NCBI GenBank assembly: GCA_964456985.1
Contig: CAYWDH010000029.1
Coordinates: forward strand, 1-36,750
Reading direction: 5' to 3'
DNA length: 36,750 nt
Source of the DNA: WJMT01 sp964456985
GTDB lineage: Bacteria; Acidobacteriota; Aminicenantia; Aminicenantales; Aminicenantaceae
Shown here piece after piece: positions 15,136 through 24,572 of this stretch. The notes under the pieces are model-generated. The model saw nothing but the letters and a program-made list of their open reading frames with translations, ran no database searches and was not told the DNA's origin. Both the position numbers and the translations under genes were made by a program. The stretch's first letter is position 1. Every line of letters starts with the position of its first letter.

Positions 15136-16803
15136 TTACTTCTGTATAAAGTGCTTTTGAAGCTCTTGTTTATTTTCAGATGCAGTCAGGACTAACACTT
15201 CATCCTTTGCTTTCAGCACTGTGTTCGGGTGGGGCATAATCAAATGTTCACCCCGGAAAACAGCGACAACTTCCCAGTCCAAGTTGTTTTTAATCAGGCA
15301 GGAATCTTTTATGGGTTTTCCTGTACAGGTGCTGCTGGGACTTAAGATTCCGATCACCAATTGTTTTTCATCGGGAAGATCGATGGGAATCCCTGATTCT
15401 AACAGCGTTATCAAATGCATATGCCCAATGCTGCTGAAATCAATAGAATGGCGTTCATCCAAAATCTTCAATGCGGTTTTTAAATGTTCTATCCTGTGTG
15501 CTGGAGAATCAGCCGCCCCTGCTACTTGCGCTTCATACAGGCTCTTGTATTTCAAGGAAGTAGAGATCTGTTTTTGAACAATAAAAGCCAGCATAACCGC
15601 TAAAGCGGCAGGGACCAGAAGGCTATAACCCCCGGTCATATCTGTTACCATTAATAAGGTTGCAATGGGAACTCTGGCGGCACTTCCGAACACAGCTGCC
15701 ATACCCACAACGGCAAAGGCTGCCGGTGACTGATGGAAGATTTGAGCAAAAAAACCACCTAACATGGCTCCTATAAACAGGCTGGGAGCAAAAACTCCCC
15801 CTGATCCACCGGATGAAACAGTAAAGGCTAATGCCAGAATTTTCGCAAAGATAAGCAGTATGAGAATTTTTATTGTCAAACTGCCATTGATAGCCCTTTG
15901 GATCCAAACATATCCGCCCCCTAATACTTGAGGCAAACCTAATGCAATAATTCCAACTCCCACTCCGCCAATGGCAGGTTTAAAGTGGGGAGGAATGGGG
16001 AGTTTATGAAAGAGATCGCGAATACCGTAAAAAACATTCGGGAGAAGAGCGCCAATGATTCCGCTGCTTATTCCCAAAATCACATACCAGGTATACTCGG
16101 AAATTTGAAAAATTTGCAGTCCTGAAGGCACCTGAAAAAGCGGATTCCACCCTACAAACAATCCATTAACGGCATAGGCAACGATAGAGCCGAGCATGGT
16201 GTGGATCAGGGCGCTTGCTTCAAATTGCATCTCACCATAAATGACTTCAACCGCAAAAATGGCTGTTCCAATGGGGGAACGAAAAATGGCGGAAAGCCCT
16301 GCAGCCATTCCAACCATCACCAACAATCTTCTCTCCATTTCGGAACGATGGAATAAGGTAGCATATATTGAACCCATGCCTGCACTGAAAAGCGCTGTCG
16401 GTCCTTCACGGCCGGCAGACCCCCCCGAACCAATGGTAATAGCAGAGGCGACTATCTTAAGTGGAATCACTCGAGGGCGAATGAAGCCTCCGAAATTATG
16501 AAAGGACCTTACTGCCGTGTCGGTCCCATGACCTTCGGCTTCCGGGGCAAAGGTGTAAACCAAGATGCCAGATATCAAACCGCCAATAACAATAGCCACG
16601 GGTACCAGCCAAAGCCAGTGAGAACCAATGACTTGTTGAAGTATGCCCCCGTCGGCAAGCATGTCAGGGGGTGAGTATCCCGCAAAATGATCGAGAAAGA
16701 TACTCTGAGTTAAGTGAAGCAAGTAGATGAAAATCCGGGCAGCTGCGGCTCCAAAAATTCCTATAATAATGGTGTCCAGTAATAAGATGTATTGGCGTCT
16801 CAT
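15136..16803 (-). CDS. ClC-type chloride channel/transporter with C-terminal TrkA-C (RCK-C) domain
   Basis: The 555-residue product shows the ClC signature set: GSGGS (125-129), G131REGP with gating glutamate Glu133, and GGVFAPSLFIGAMLGG for the third selectivity segment. The transmembrane part ends near residue 420. Residues about 475-550 form a TrkA-C-like domain (SSTCTGKPIKD, LDWEVVAVFRGEHLIMPHPNTVL), a probable regulatory ligand-binding unit in place of CBS domains. At the position of the internal proton glutamate of the E. coli antiporter the protein has Val187 (FAVEV), so proton coupling may be weak or use another path. No good ribosome binding site precedes the ATG. The gene is upstream of, and on the same strand as, the ECF cassette, but about 100 bases and a separate promoter lie between. 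Confidence 0.9.
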   Translation of the reverse strand: MRRQYILLLDTIIIGIFGAAAARIFIYLLHLTQSIFLDHFAGYSPPDMLADGGILQQVIGSHWLWLVPVAIVIGGLISGILVYTFAPEAEGHGTDTAVRSFHNFGGFIRPRVIPLKIVASAITIGSGGSAGREGPTALFSAGMGSIYATLFHRSEMERRLLVMVGMAAGLSAIFRSPIGTAIFAVEVIYGEMQFEASALIHTMLGSIVAYAVNGLFVGWNPLFQVPSGLQIFQISEYTWYVILGISSGIIGALLPNVFYGIRDLFHKLPIPPHFKPAIGGVGVGIIALGLPQVLGGGYVWIQRAINGSLTIKILILLIFAKILALAFTVSSGGSGGVFAPSLFIGAMLGGFFAQIFHQSPAAFAVVGMAAVFGSAARVPIATLLMVTDMTGGYSLLVPAALAVMLAFIVQKQISTSLKYKSLYEAQVAGAADSPAHRIEHLKTALKILDERHSIDFSSIGHMHLITLLESGIPIDLPDEKQLVIGILSPSSTCTGKPIKDSCLIKNNLDWEVVAVFRGEHLIMPHPNTVLKAKDEVLVLTASENKQELQKHFIQK

Positions 16804-17059
16804 TTTGAAATCATTTTCTTATTTTACGTTTGGCTCACATTTATCGTCTTCTATTCCTTGCAGTATTAACAAATCCATCCGGTTTCCACCATCTTTTTCA
16901 AATCATATCTATTAAAACAGGTCGAGTCAATAAATTCACTTCCAGCTCTGACATTAGAGTGCACATTATTTTTAATGTTAAAGCTTTTTTCATTTGAGAT
17001 GATTTTGATGTAAAATGAAAGCAATTCGGATATAAATTTATTTTGAAATGAGGACTATC

Positions 17060-19417
17060 ATGAAAACAAAAATCTTGCTTATTGTGGCTATTGGATTGAT
17101 GGTTGTTTCATGCCAGACGGTTGAAAAGCCTGAAGCAAACAAAGTCAGCACAGGTGGCCCAGAGGTTATTGAGTTCAGGGCTCTTCCTTTTGGATTAAAT
17201 GAGGTGACGCTTCTGGATGGTCCCTTTAAACACGCTCTGGAACTCAATATCAAATCCCTGCTCAATTATGAACCGGACCGCTTTCTCGCTAAATTCCGTA
17301 TACAAGCAGGACTTGAGCCCAGAGCCGAGCATTACCACGGCTGGGAAGACGACACTCTGGCCGGGCACAGCTTAGGTCATTATCTAAGTGCCTGCTCATT
17401 GATGTATAAGACAACAGGCGATCCCCGCTTTCTTGAAAGAGTGAATTATATTGTTGATGAACTGAAAGAATGTCAAGAAGCAGATGGTGACGGATATATA
17501 GGAGCTTTTCCTGACGGGAAACGCATCTTTGAAGAAGAGATAGCCAAAGGGGATATCCGGGCCAGAGGATTTAATCTCAATGGTCTCTGGTCTCCTTTTT
17601 ATACGCAGCACAAGGTGCTTTCAGGTCTCAATGATGCCTATCGTCTCTGCGGTAACCAGAAAGCACTAGAGATAGAGAAGAAGTTTGCAGACTGGCTGGA
17701 AGGCATTGTCATGGGGCTTGATGACAAGCAAGTTCAGGAAATGCTCGTTTGCGAACACGGAGGCATGAATGAGGCTCTGGCAAACATATATGCAGACACA
17801 CAGGATGAACGCTATTTGAAGATGGCGCAGAGGTTTTATCATAAAGCCATACTTGATCCCCTGTCTGAAGGGGAAGATATTCTCCCTGGAAAGCACTGTA
17901 ACACCCAGATTCCGAAGTTGATCGGATTGGCCAGACTATATGAGCTGACAGGAAATGAAAAAGACCGGAAAACCGCGGGATTTTTCTGGGACCGAGTGGT
18001 AAACCATCACTCTTATGTCACCGGAGGGAATGGAAATCATGAATATTTTGGCGAACCGGACAAACTCCGTGACCGTTTGAGCCAGGGAACTACAGAGACC
18101 TGCAATGTCTATAATATGTTGAAGCTTTCCCGTCATCTTTTCATGTGGGAAGCCGAAGCCCCTGTCAGTGATTTTTATGAACGGGCTCTTTTTAATCATA
18201 TCCTCTCCTCCCAGCACCCTGAGAGCGGAAGAGTGATCTATAATCTTTCCCTTGAAATGGGCGGGTATAAAGTCTACCAGGATCCCTACTGGTTCACCTG
18301 CTGTGTGGGTACGGGTATGGAGAACCACTCTAAATACAGCCGTAATATTTATTTTCATAATGATAAAGAACTTTTCCTGTTCCAGTACATTGCCTCTGAG
18401 CTCAATTGGGAAGAGAAGGGCCTGAAAATCCGCCAGATAACTGACTATCCGGATGAGTCAAGAACCACACTTGAATTCATCTGTGAAAAGCCAATAACGC
18501 TCACCCTTCAGGTGCGTTATCCTTACTGGGCGGAAAAAGGCATAGAGATCAATGTGAACGGAAAAAAACAGAAAATTAGAGGAGAGCCCGGCTCCTTTGT
18601 GCCGGTGCATAGGGAGTGGAAGAACGGAGACCAGATTGAGATCAATATTCCCTTCACTCTCCGCCTGGAAGCCATGCCGGATGATGAAAACCGTGCGGCT
18701 GTCATGTACGGACCCCTGGTGCTGGCCGGAGACTTGGGACCTGTGAATGACCCTAAAGCTGAAGACAGCATGTATGTACCGGTATTTATGACCCAGGACC
18801 GGAATCCAGCCAACTGGACCGAGCCGGTCCCTGACCAGGCAAATACTTTTAAAACCAAGGATGTAGGCAGACCGAGGGATGTGGTGCTTAAGCCTTTTTA
18901 TAAGACCCATGATCGCCGTTATTCCATATACTGGGATCTTCTGACTGAAGAAGCATGGAAGGAAAGACAGGACGCCTATCAGCAGGATATAGAAAGGAAA
19001 AAGATGCTGGAGAAAATGACCGTGGATTTTGTCCAGCCTGGTGATAGAAAGCAGGAAATGGAACACAATTTCAAAGGGGAGAGAAGCAATTTAGGTTTCT
19101 TCCAAAGGCGCAGATACCGGGAAGCCAGAGAAGGCTGGTTTTCTTATGATTTCAAAGTCTATAAAGGTCAGCCCATGGCGTTAGCTGTTGATTATTGGGG
19201 CGGATATCCGGGTTCGAAAACTTTTGATATTCTTGTGGATGGAGAGGAGATCGCGACCGAAAATATTTCCAACAAAAAAGACGGGTATTTCATTAATATT
19301 GTCTATGATATTCCTGATGAACTGACTTTTGAAAAAGAGAAGGTCACTGTAACATTCAAAGCCCATGAGGGGAATACGGCCGGCCCCGTATTTGGAGTCC
19401 GTGTGATCAAAAGATAA
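17060..19417 (+). CDS. GH127 beta-L-arabinofuranosidase (DUF1680) lipoprotein
   Basis: I start this at the ATG at 17060 because GAGGA (17050-17054) fits it; an ATG at 17048 lacks a site. The 785-residue product has a lipoprotein signal ending in VVSC18. The (alpha/alpha)6-barrel domain opens with EVTLLDGPF and YHGWEDDTLAGHSLGHYLSA. By comparison with the characterised GH127 enzyme HypBA1, Glu328 (NHEYFGEP) would be the acid/base, Glu346 and Cys348 (TTETCN) with Cys414-Cys415 (FTCCVG) the zinc-thiolate site, and Cys414 the nucleophile. All are present. The last 140 residues form a beta-sandwich of the DUF4986/DUF6805 type. It should release L-arabinofuranose from arabinan-type glycans in the periplasm or at the surface. 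It stands alone, without a transporter or other glycosidase nearby. Confidence 0.93.
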   Translation: MKTKILLIVAIGLMVVSCQTVEKPEANKVSTGGPEVIEFRALPFGLNEVTLLDGPFKHALELNIKSLLNYEPDRFLAKFRIQAGLEPRAEHYHGWEDDTLAGHSLGHYLSACSLMYKTTGDPRFLERVNYIVDELKECQEADGDGYIGAFPDGKRIFEEEIAKGDIRARGFNLNGLWSPFYTQHKVLSGLNDAYRLCGNQKALEIEKKFADWLEGIVMGLDDKQVQEMLVCEHGGMNEALANIYADTQDERYLKMAQRFYHKAILDPLSEGEDILPGKHCNTQIPKLIGLARLYELTGNEKDRKTAGFFWDRVVNHHSYVTGGNGNHEYFGEPDKLRDRLSQGTTETCNVYNMLKLSRHLFMWEAEAPVSDFYERALFNHILSSQHPESGRVIYNLSLEMGGYKVYQDPYWFTCCVGTGMENHSKYSRNIYFHNDKELFLFQYIASELNWEEKGLKIRQITDYPDESRTTLEFICEKPITLTLQVRYPYWAEKGIEINVNGKKQKIRGEPGSFVPVHREWKNGDQIEINIPFTLRLEAMPDDENRAAVMYGPLVLAGDLGPVNDPKAEDSMYVPVFMTQDRNPANWTEPVPDQANTFKTKDVGRPRDVVLKPFYKTHDRRYSIYWDLLTEEAWKERQDAYQQDIERKKMLEKMTVDFVQPGDRKQEMEHNFKGERSNLGFFQRRRYREAREGWFSYDFKVYKGQPMALAVDYWGGYPGSKTFDILVDGEEIATENISNKKDGYFINIVYDIPDELTFEKEKVTVTFKAHEGNTAGPVFGVRVIKR

Positions 19418-19466
19418 AGGGGTCGGACCATGGCAGGTTATTGATAATAAATGAGTTAGCCTGAAT

Positions 19467-19487
19467 AAGACATCATTATGTCTTTTT
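19467..19487 (+). terminator. Candidate intrinsic terminator after the GH127 gene
   Basis: AAGACAT (19467-19473) and ATGTCTT (19478-19484) form a perfect 7-base-pair stem with a CATT loop, followed by TTT. The stem is AT-rich and the remaining U-tract short, so strength is uncertain, but the position 50 bases after the stop codon is right. Confidence 0.45.
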
Positions 19488-19523
19488 AAACAGCCTTTTT
19501 GACCCCCTAAATTGGCTGTTTAA
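19486..19523. repeat. 10-bp perfect inverted repeat with 18-base spacer
   Basis: TTAAACAGCC (19486-19495) and GGCTGTTTAA (19514-19523) are exact reverse complements around a spacer containing TTTTTGACCCCC. It lies between the GH127 gene and the homoserine dehydrogenase fragment and could be a second, bidirectional terminator or the scar of a lost element. No target duplication was recognised. Confidence 0.5.
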
Positions 19524-19553
19524 CAAAATTTGAATGCAGAACAGAGATTGTTG

Positions 19554-19769
19554 TCAAATGTTGCGATAGATGTTGATAAGGTCTTTGAGCAGAGGAAGGA
19601 TTTCCTTTTCCTGAGGGATATCCCAGCGTGTCTTTCGGCGGAAAACAGCCAGCCAAACAGGTTTCAAACCATAGTTATATCCGAGACGAATCCTTTTGTC
19701 CTCTACAAGCTTGACAAACTCCCGCCCAACGTTCCCGAACCCGAGAACAAGAATATTGACTTCTCTCAT
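19554..19769 (-). pseudogene. Truncated homoserine dehydrogenase, N-terminal NAD-binding fragment
   Basis: The 71-residue frame starts with a classical Rossmann strand-turn (MREVNILVLGFGNVGREFV), and the following LVEDKRIRLGYNYGLKPVWLAVFRRKT matches the start of homoserine dehydrogenases, where the GLxxxxxAVF segment is the second strand. An intact enzyme needs about 330-430 residues; here the reading frame ends after residue 71 and nothing resembling the catalytic domain follows toward 19418. There is no ribosome binding site. It is best read as the decayed stub of a threonine/methionine biosynthesis gene. A complete copy presumably exists elsewhere in the genome. Confidence 0.65.
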
Positions 19770-19912
19770 GAGGCCATCTAAAAGTATGGATTTTTCTTTT
19801 TAGATACTGATTTTCTCTTCATTTTATCAAATTTCGCCCTCTAAGCGAATATATCGATTTTAATATATACAAATAACACGTCTATTTTAAAGGAAATCCC
19901 AAGAAAAACGTC

Positions 19913-21586
19913 TTAGTTCACTTTATCGATTGATTCTTTGAGCAGTTCCAGAGCAAAAAGGAATTCAGCGTTGATATCGAAGTCGTAGGACTTGAGTTTA
20001 TCATAGGTCAAAGGATGATGGACGGGAAGAACCCGGCCTTTTTCCGGATCGTCGCCGAATTCGATGGTAAAGGAATGAGACACTTCCCCTTTGATACCAC
20101 TGTTGTCCAGTTGCCATTCCAGCAGTTCGCCCCATGAGTTGGGGGCCTGGGCAGACGGAGTGCCCACGAGTTCAGCTCCTGCCCTGTATAGGAAAAGAGC
20201 CATGTCCAGACCGGAGCTTGAGGTCCATGGCGTCATGAGAACAAGGACTCTTGGAGGACAGTAAAAACCGGAATACGTCTCCTTTTGGTATTCGTTGTAA
20301 AATGACGGACAGGTCTGATAATCCTTCAAACGAGCCGGATTTTCCTTTTCACTGTTCAAGTCTCCGAACACACGGGAAAAATCGATGTCGCCCATCTGAA
20401 GAGGGATGGAACGGTTTTTGTTGATATCCTCCCATGTGACCTTGGTATGGGTTTTGAAAAAGAGGGGGGAGTACTGTTCACCGAATCCTCCACCGGAAAG
20501 GGATGCAGCTTTGTTGATGGTCGTAAGAACGTCTTTGCCGTACAAAAAGTAAATGAGAATGGGCGCCATCATGTAGTTGCCGCCTCCGTTTTTACGCATA
20601 TCGATGATGAGTGACAGGGAATGTCTTTTTTTCATTTCCTTGACGAATCTTCGGAAGCTTTCCGTGGCTGAAGGAGTGGCGGACAGTTCCTCTTCGGATA
20701 TATCCTGTGTTCCGCCCGCCACTTTACGCTCTTTCGCCTCCCGAAATCCCTGCAAGTGATCGACACGCAAATAAGCGATTTCATGCTCGGATTTTTTAGG
20801 CTGCAGGAATTCACACAAAAATCCTGAATCATCGGTTTTGGGGAGATCGATGATAGAATCCGGGAAGTGGAGGGGCGGATTGATTTTGACAGGGAGTTTA
20901 CGGGTAATCGTTTCTAAGCTACCGGATGGGCGTCGGACTGTGAATGAGACAGAGTCATGGTTTTTCCATTCTGGAAGCAGTTCAGACAGATAGGGTTCGA
21001 AAAGAAGGTTAGAACGGGCGAACTGCCGAAGCGCGAAATAAATATTTTCACATCCTTCCAGGTTTTTGAAACGCCGCACAAGCTCCGGGATTGAAACACC
21101 TTCTACGGAAAGGAGGAGAGAGCCGATATATTCCTCGTCAGTTTCCAGAAAAGGAATCTGAATATAAAGGTTTTGCTCCGAAACACCGAAAACATAAGGC
21201 AGTCCTCCGGGATAAGAGTTGTCGACAGCATATTCCGAATAAATCGATGTGTGCTGATCGCCGATGGCAGCCAAGAAGGGACGCAGCAGTTTAATGAATT
21301 CATCTGTGGTCATTCCTTTATCGGGGACCGAATTCATAAGCAGCTGTAGGCGTCGGTGGAATTGGATGCGTCCTCCACCGTGGGTGTAGGGATCCGGATG
21401 GGAGGACTCGATAATGTCTTGTAGCTGCCGGATGTCTTCAATCAATTCGTTTTTTGTCAATCGCTCCGTCGGCTTTTTGTCATAGAAGGATATGATGTTT
21501 TTTCCTGTTGATGCGGTACATAGACCTCCTGTCATTACACATATCAGGAAAGCTAAAAAAAACACCGTTGATGTTTGTGGCTTCAT
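19913..21586 (-). CDS. Secreted S41-family (tail-specific protease-like) peptidase
   Basis: The 557-residue product has a signal peptide (about 1-25, cleavage near CTAS) and a strong ribosome binding site (AAGGAGA, eight bases before the ATG at 21586). The N-terminal part (LIEDIRQLQDIIESSHPDPY and FIKLLRPFLAAIGDQHTSIY) is characteristic of S41 proteins with a helical cap domain. The peptidase core has LIIDMRKNGGGN and the nucleophile segment VLMTPWTSSSGLD, where Ser457 is the likely catalytic residue; a strand-turn ELVGTPSAQAPN follows. A typical PDZ domain is not obvious. It should cleave peptides or protein tails outside the cytoplasm; some family members handle small peptides only. It lies 200 bases downstream of the LuxR-type propeller regulator on the same strand but has its own upstream sequence. 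Confidence 0.87.
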   Translation of the reverse strand: MKPQTSTVFFLAFLICVMTGGLCTASTGKNIISFYDKKPTERLTKNELIEDIRQLQDIIESSHPDPYTHGGGRIQFHRRLQLLMNSVPDKGMTTDEFIKLLRPFLAAIGDQHTSIYSEYAVDNSYPGGLPYVFGVSEQNLYIQIPFLETDEEYIGSLLLSVEGVSIPELVRRFKNLEGCENIYFALRQFARSNLLFEPYLSELLPEWKNHDSVSFTVRRPSGSLETITRKLPVKINPPLHFPDSIIDLPKTDDSGFLCEFLQPKKSEHEIAYLRVDHLQGFREAKERKVAGGTQDISEEELSATPSATESFRRFVKEMKKRHSLSLIIDMRKNGGGNYMMAPILIYFLYGKDVLTTINKAASLSGGGFGEQYSPLFFKTHTKVTWEDINKNRSIPLQMGDIDFSRVFGDLNSEKENPARLKDYQTCPSFYNEYQKETYSGFYCPPRVLVLMTPWTSSSGLDMALFLYRAGAELVGTPSAQAPNSWGELLEWQLDNSGIKGEVSHSFTIEFGDDPEKGRVLPVHHPLTYDKLKSYDFDINAEFLFALELLKESIDKVN

Positions 21587-21626
21587 GATGCAATCTCCTT
21601 TTTCTTTTTAAATTTAAATACAATAA

Positions 21627-21641
21627 TATCGTATTCCGATA
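21627..21641. repeat. Palindrome TATCG-N5-CGATA upstream of the S41 peptidase
   Basis: TATCG (21627-21631) and CGATA (21637-21641) are perfect inverted arms. On the minus strand a TTGACA (complement of 21673-21678) and a TATATA run (complement of about 21644-21649) lie just upstream, though their spacing is long. The palindrome would sit at the initiation region, so it is a possible operator for the peptidase gene. Evidence is limited to symmetry and position. Confidence 0.3.
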
Positions 21642-21789
21642 CATATATATACGCTGAGGATAAAAAAAAGGTTGTCAAAAAAAAGTATTTTTTGGCAGGA
21701 ATGAGGTTAATCTCAGCTCTGACTCAAGAGAGAACATTAATTCTGTAGGCTCCCATTCGCTAAGAAATGTTTCAAAATGAGGCCATTTG

Positions 21790-24513
21790 TTATTTCTTAT
21801 TGAAATAATCTCTGACGGTATTCATCAGCTGAAGGCGGTTCTGAACGTTGAGTTTTTGATAGATATTATAGAGATGGGATTTCACTGTTTTCAGGGAAAT
21901 AAAAAGCTCTTTTTCTATCTCTTTATTAGTTTTTCCACTAATGACCAGGGTAATGATTTCCAGTTCTCTGTTTGTAAGGCCGAACTGCTCACTCAGACCG
22001 GAAAGGTTAATTTCAGAACTATTGATGGGTTGAGTATGTGGTCGTTTGCTGCGCTTCATATAGAAAGCCAGCGTGGCTGCTACAGCTAAAATCGATGCAA
22101 GTATAATGAATATAAGATACTGAGTGAAAGGTGAGGAAAGATAGACTGTCAGTTCGATCCCTTTTTCATTCCAAGTGAGGTCATTATTGGAGGCTTGTAT
22201 AATATACCTGTTTTTACCGGCTTTCAAATCCCTTAAATAAAAAGAATTTTGAGTGCCAGTATGAATCTCTTTTGGTTCGCCGCCAAGAGCTATCACCCGG
22301 TAATGATTTTTTTGAGGGGAGACAAAACTGAGTGCAGCCATCTTTACAAGAACCGGAAGGTCTTCCCTGGAGAATTCAAGTGCTTTTATTCTTCCTAAAA
22401 GGACAGTTTCTTGGTTCTGAGAGGCTTTTTGGAATGAAGTAAGGGCGACTTGAGGCGGAAGCGGGTTAGTCTGAATAGCCTTTGGATAAAAGTAGTTGAA
22501 TCCTGATATCCCTCCGAAATACATTTCTCCATTTCTGCTTTTAAAACAAACTCCCGGATTAAAGATCTGGTCTTGGAGTCCATCTTCAGGTCCAAATACC
22601 TGCCACTTCAAAGAATGGGGATCAATATGGATGAGGCCGTTTTTCGTGCTCATCCAGATCCAGTTGGATTCATCGATGAGCAGTCCGTAAGCAGAATTAT
22701 CCGGAAGCAGTATTTCCTTTGTCAAAAGATGCCAGTCTTGACCGTTTAGATCCAGATAACATGGCCCTGCCTCTGTTCCGACCCAGATTTTACTTGAACT
22801 GTCTTCGGTAATGGAATAAACCGTTGAAGAGGGAAAAGAAGCGGGATCTTCAGGATTGTGTCTGTAATGGATCCAGTTATGATTCTGAGGATTGAGATAG
22901 TCGATTCCATGCCATTGGGTCCCGACCCAGACTCCCCCATTATGGTCCACAAAGACTTCATTGATCACATACCAAGCTTTGTAAATCTTTTGTTGAGGAT
23001 TGGTGTAAAGATGAGCTTGTCTGTTTATAGGATCCCATTTGTAGAGTTCTCCGGATTCCGTTCCCACCCAAATGGAGCCATCTTCTCCCTTTGCCATGCT
23101 GGTGATTTTAAAGTGTTGTGGAACACCCAAATGAAGGCTTGTGTTTTGAACTAGAGCTATGATATTGCTCGTCCTCTCATAAACAGAAAGACCTTGCAAG
23201 TTTCCAATCCAAACATTTCCTCGATGGTCTTCGCAAAAAGCTCGGATGGGATTGATCCTGAAAGATTCCCGTATGTTAGCAGGGATATTTATTAGGTTCC
23301 ACTCATCTTTTTTTCTATCCCAAGTATTAAGCCCTCCAAGAGCCGTTCCGATCCAAACGATTCCGTTTTTATCTTCATACAGGGCTGTGATGTTATTATC
23401 AGAAAGTCCCCTCCGGTCTTGTGGTCTATATTGAGCCAGAGGAAACCGGAATTTGTTTTTATTGAGGAGAGATATGCCTTGACCAGTGCCAAACCAGACA
23501 AGTCCTTCCCTGTCTTCAAAAATGGAGCTCACTGTGTTATCACTGAGGCTTCCCGGCTTCATAGTGTTGACAATATACTGATTTAAGGAATGGTCTTGGG
23601 GATTGTAACGGAAAATCCCTGCGTCCACAGTGCCGACCCAGATCATCCCGTCTCGGTCCTTCAGGAGGGAGAGGATCTTGTAATCGCTTCCTTGGGGTGC
23701 TTTATTCTCTTTAAGCTGGATTCTGTCTATAGAATATGATTCAGTGTCCAGGCTTATCAGACCAAGGCCGGATGTACCGATATAAATCCTCCTGTTCTGT
23801 CCTTGGCACATATCCCAAATATTGGGATTGCCGGAAGGGTTTGGGGAATCAGCCAGTAGATTGATGTGAGACCACTGCCCGCTCTTCTTGTTGTAACAGT
23901 CAAGCAGACCTTCATGGGTTCCCATCCATATGTTCCCTTTTTGGTCACAGCAAATGGCCCAAATAGAATTGCTGCTTGGCGAATTTGGGTTGGATGGATC
24001 GCTCCTGTAGTTCTTATAAGTTTTCGATTTGAAGTCGAATTGACTAACCCCGGCATTTAAAGTCCCTATCCACAAATATCCGTCTTTATCTTCTGTAATA
24101 GTTCGGAGATTATTGCTGGGGAGGGAGTTAGGGTCCTTTGGATTATGTTGAAAATGGATGAAGCTCCCTGTTTTTTTATCCAGAAGTTCTAGTCCTTTAT
24201 CTGTGGTGATCCAGAGATTTTCCTTTGAATCCTCAAATACGGAAAAAAGATAGTTATCAATGAGAGAATGGGGGTCATCTTCTTGGTGCTGGAAGATGAG
24301 ATACTCATTACCGTCAGACCGGGCCAATCCATAAGGGCTGGTGATCCAGATGAAACCCTGGCTATCTTGAAAAATGCAGTGAATGACAGACAAAGACCGT
24401 CCGTTTGAGCTGGGGATCATGTGATCAAAATATATATCCTTGGGATGGCCCATTAAAGATAAAGGAATCAGGATAAACAAGGACACCAGTTTAAAAAACA
24501 CAGCAGTTTTCAT
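21790..24513 (-). CDS. Membrane-spanning propeller sensor with cytoplasmic LuxR-type DNA-binding domain
   Basis: The 907-residue product has a signal peptide or N-terminal anchor (1-21), then two predicted 7-bladed propellers: 14 strand motifs of the two-component-regulator-propeller type (xGxIWxGTxxGL, for example DGYLWIGT, KGNIWMGT, DGMIWVGT, NGIVWIGT, DGSIWVGT, NGGVWVGT). A Y_Y_Y-like beta-sandwich follows (about 700-790), one span (about 797-819) and a C-terminal GerE/LuxR helix-turn-helix (about 842-905; LTNRELEIITLVISGKTNKEIEKELFIS, VKSHLYNIYQKL). No histidine kinase, HATPase or receiver domain lies between sensor and DNA-binding part, so the signal must cross the membrane directly. It probably senses a carbohydrate or peptide in the periplasm, as related propeller sensors do. 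No ribosome binding site is evident before the ATG. Confidence 0.9.
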   Translation of the reverse strand: MKTAVFFKLVSLFILIPLSLMGHPKDIYFDHMIPSSNGRSLSVIHCIFQDSQGFIWITSPYGLARSDGNEYLIFQHQEDDPHSLIDNYLFSVFEDSKENLWITTDKGLELLDKKTGSFIHFQHNPKDPNSLPSNNLRTITEDKDGYLWIGTLNAGVSQFDFKSKTYKNYRSDPSNPNSPSSNSIWAICCDQKGNIWMGTHEGLLDCYNKKSGQWSHINLLADSPNPSGNPNIWDMCQGQNRRIYIGTSGLGLISLDTESYSIDRIQLKENKAPQGSDYKILSLLKDRDGMIWVGTVDAGIFRYNPQDHSLNQYIVNTMKPGSLSDNTVSSIFEDREGLVWFGTGQGISLLNKNKFRFPLAQYRPQDRRGLSDNNITALYEDKNGIVWIGTALGGLNTWDRKKDEWNLINIPANIRESFRINPIRAFCEDHRGNVWIGNLQGLSVYERTSNIIALVQNTSLHLGVPQHFKITSMAKGEDGSIWVGTESGELYKWDPINRQAHLYTNPQQKIYKAWYVINEVFVDHNGGVWVGTQWHGIDYLNPQNHNWIHYRHNPEDPASFPSSTVYSITEDSSSKIWVGTEAGPCYLDLNGQDWHLLTKEILLPDNSAYGLLIDESNWIWMSTKNGLIHIDPHSLKWQVFGPEDGLQDQIFNPGVCFKSRNGEMYFGGISGFNYFYPKAIQTNPLPPQVALTSFQKASQNQETVLLGRIKALEFSREDLPVLVKMAALSFVSPQKNHYRVIALGGEPKEIHTGTQNSFYLRDLKAGKNRYIIQASNNDLTWNEKGIELTVYLSSPFTQYLIFIILASILAVAATLAFYMKRSKRPHTQPINSSEINLSGLSEQFGLTNRELEIITLVISGKTNKEIEKELFISLKTVKSHLYNIYQKLNVQNRLQLMNTVRDYFNKK

Positions 24514-24572
24514 CGATTTTTATGTATTTTAACAAAATCTGAAAGAAATGAAAATTTCTTAAAAGACTCAGT

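Noticed and set aside
19530..19781. Plus-strand frame of 83 codons opposite the homoserine dehydrogenase stub
   Set aside because: Its translation has no recognisable pattern, while the opposite strand carries a clear Rossmann motif; it is an antisense shadow.
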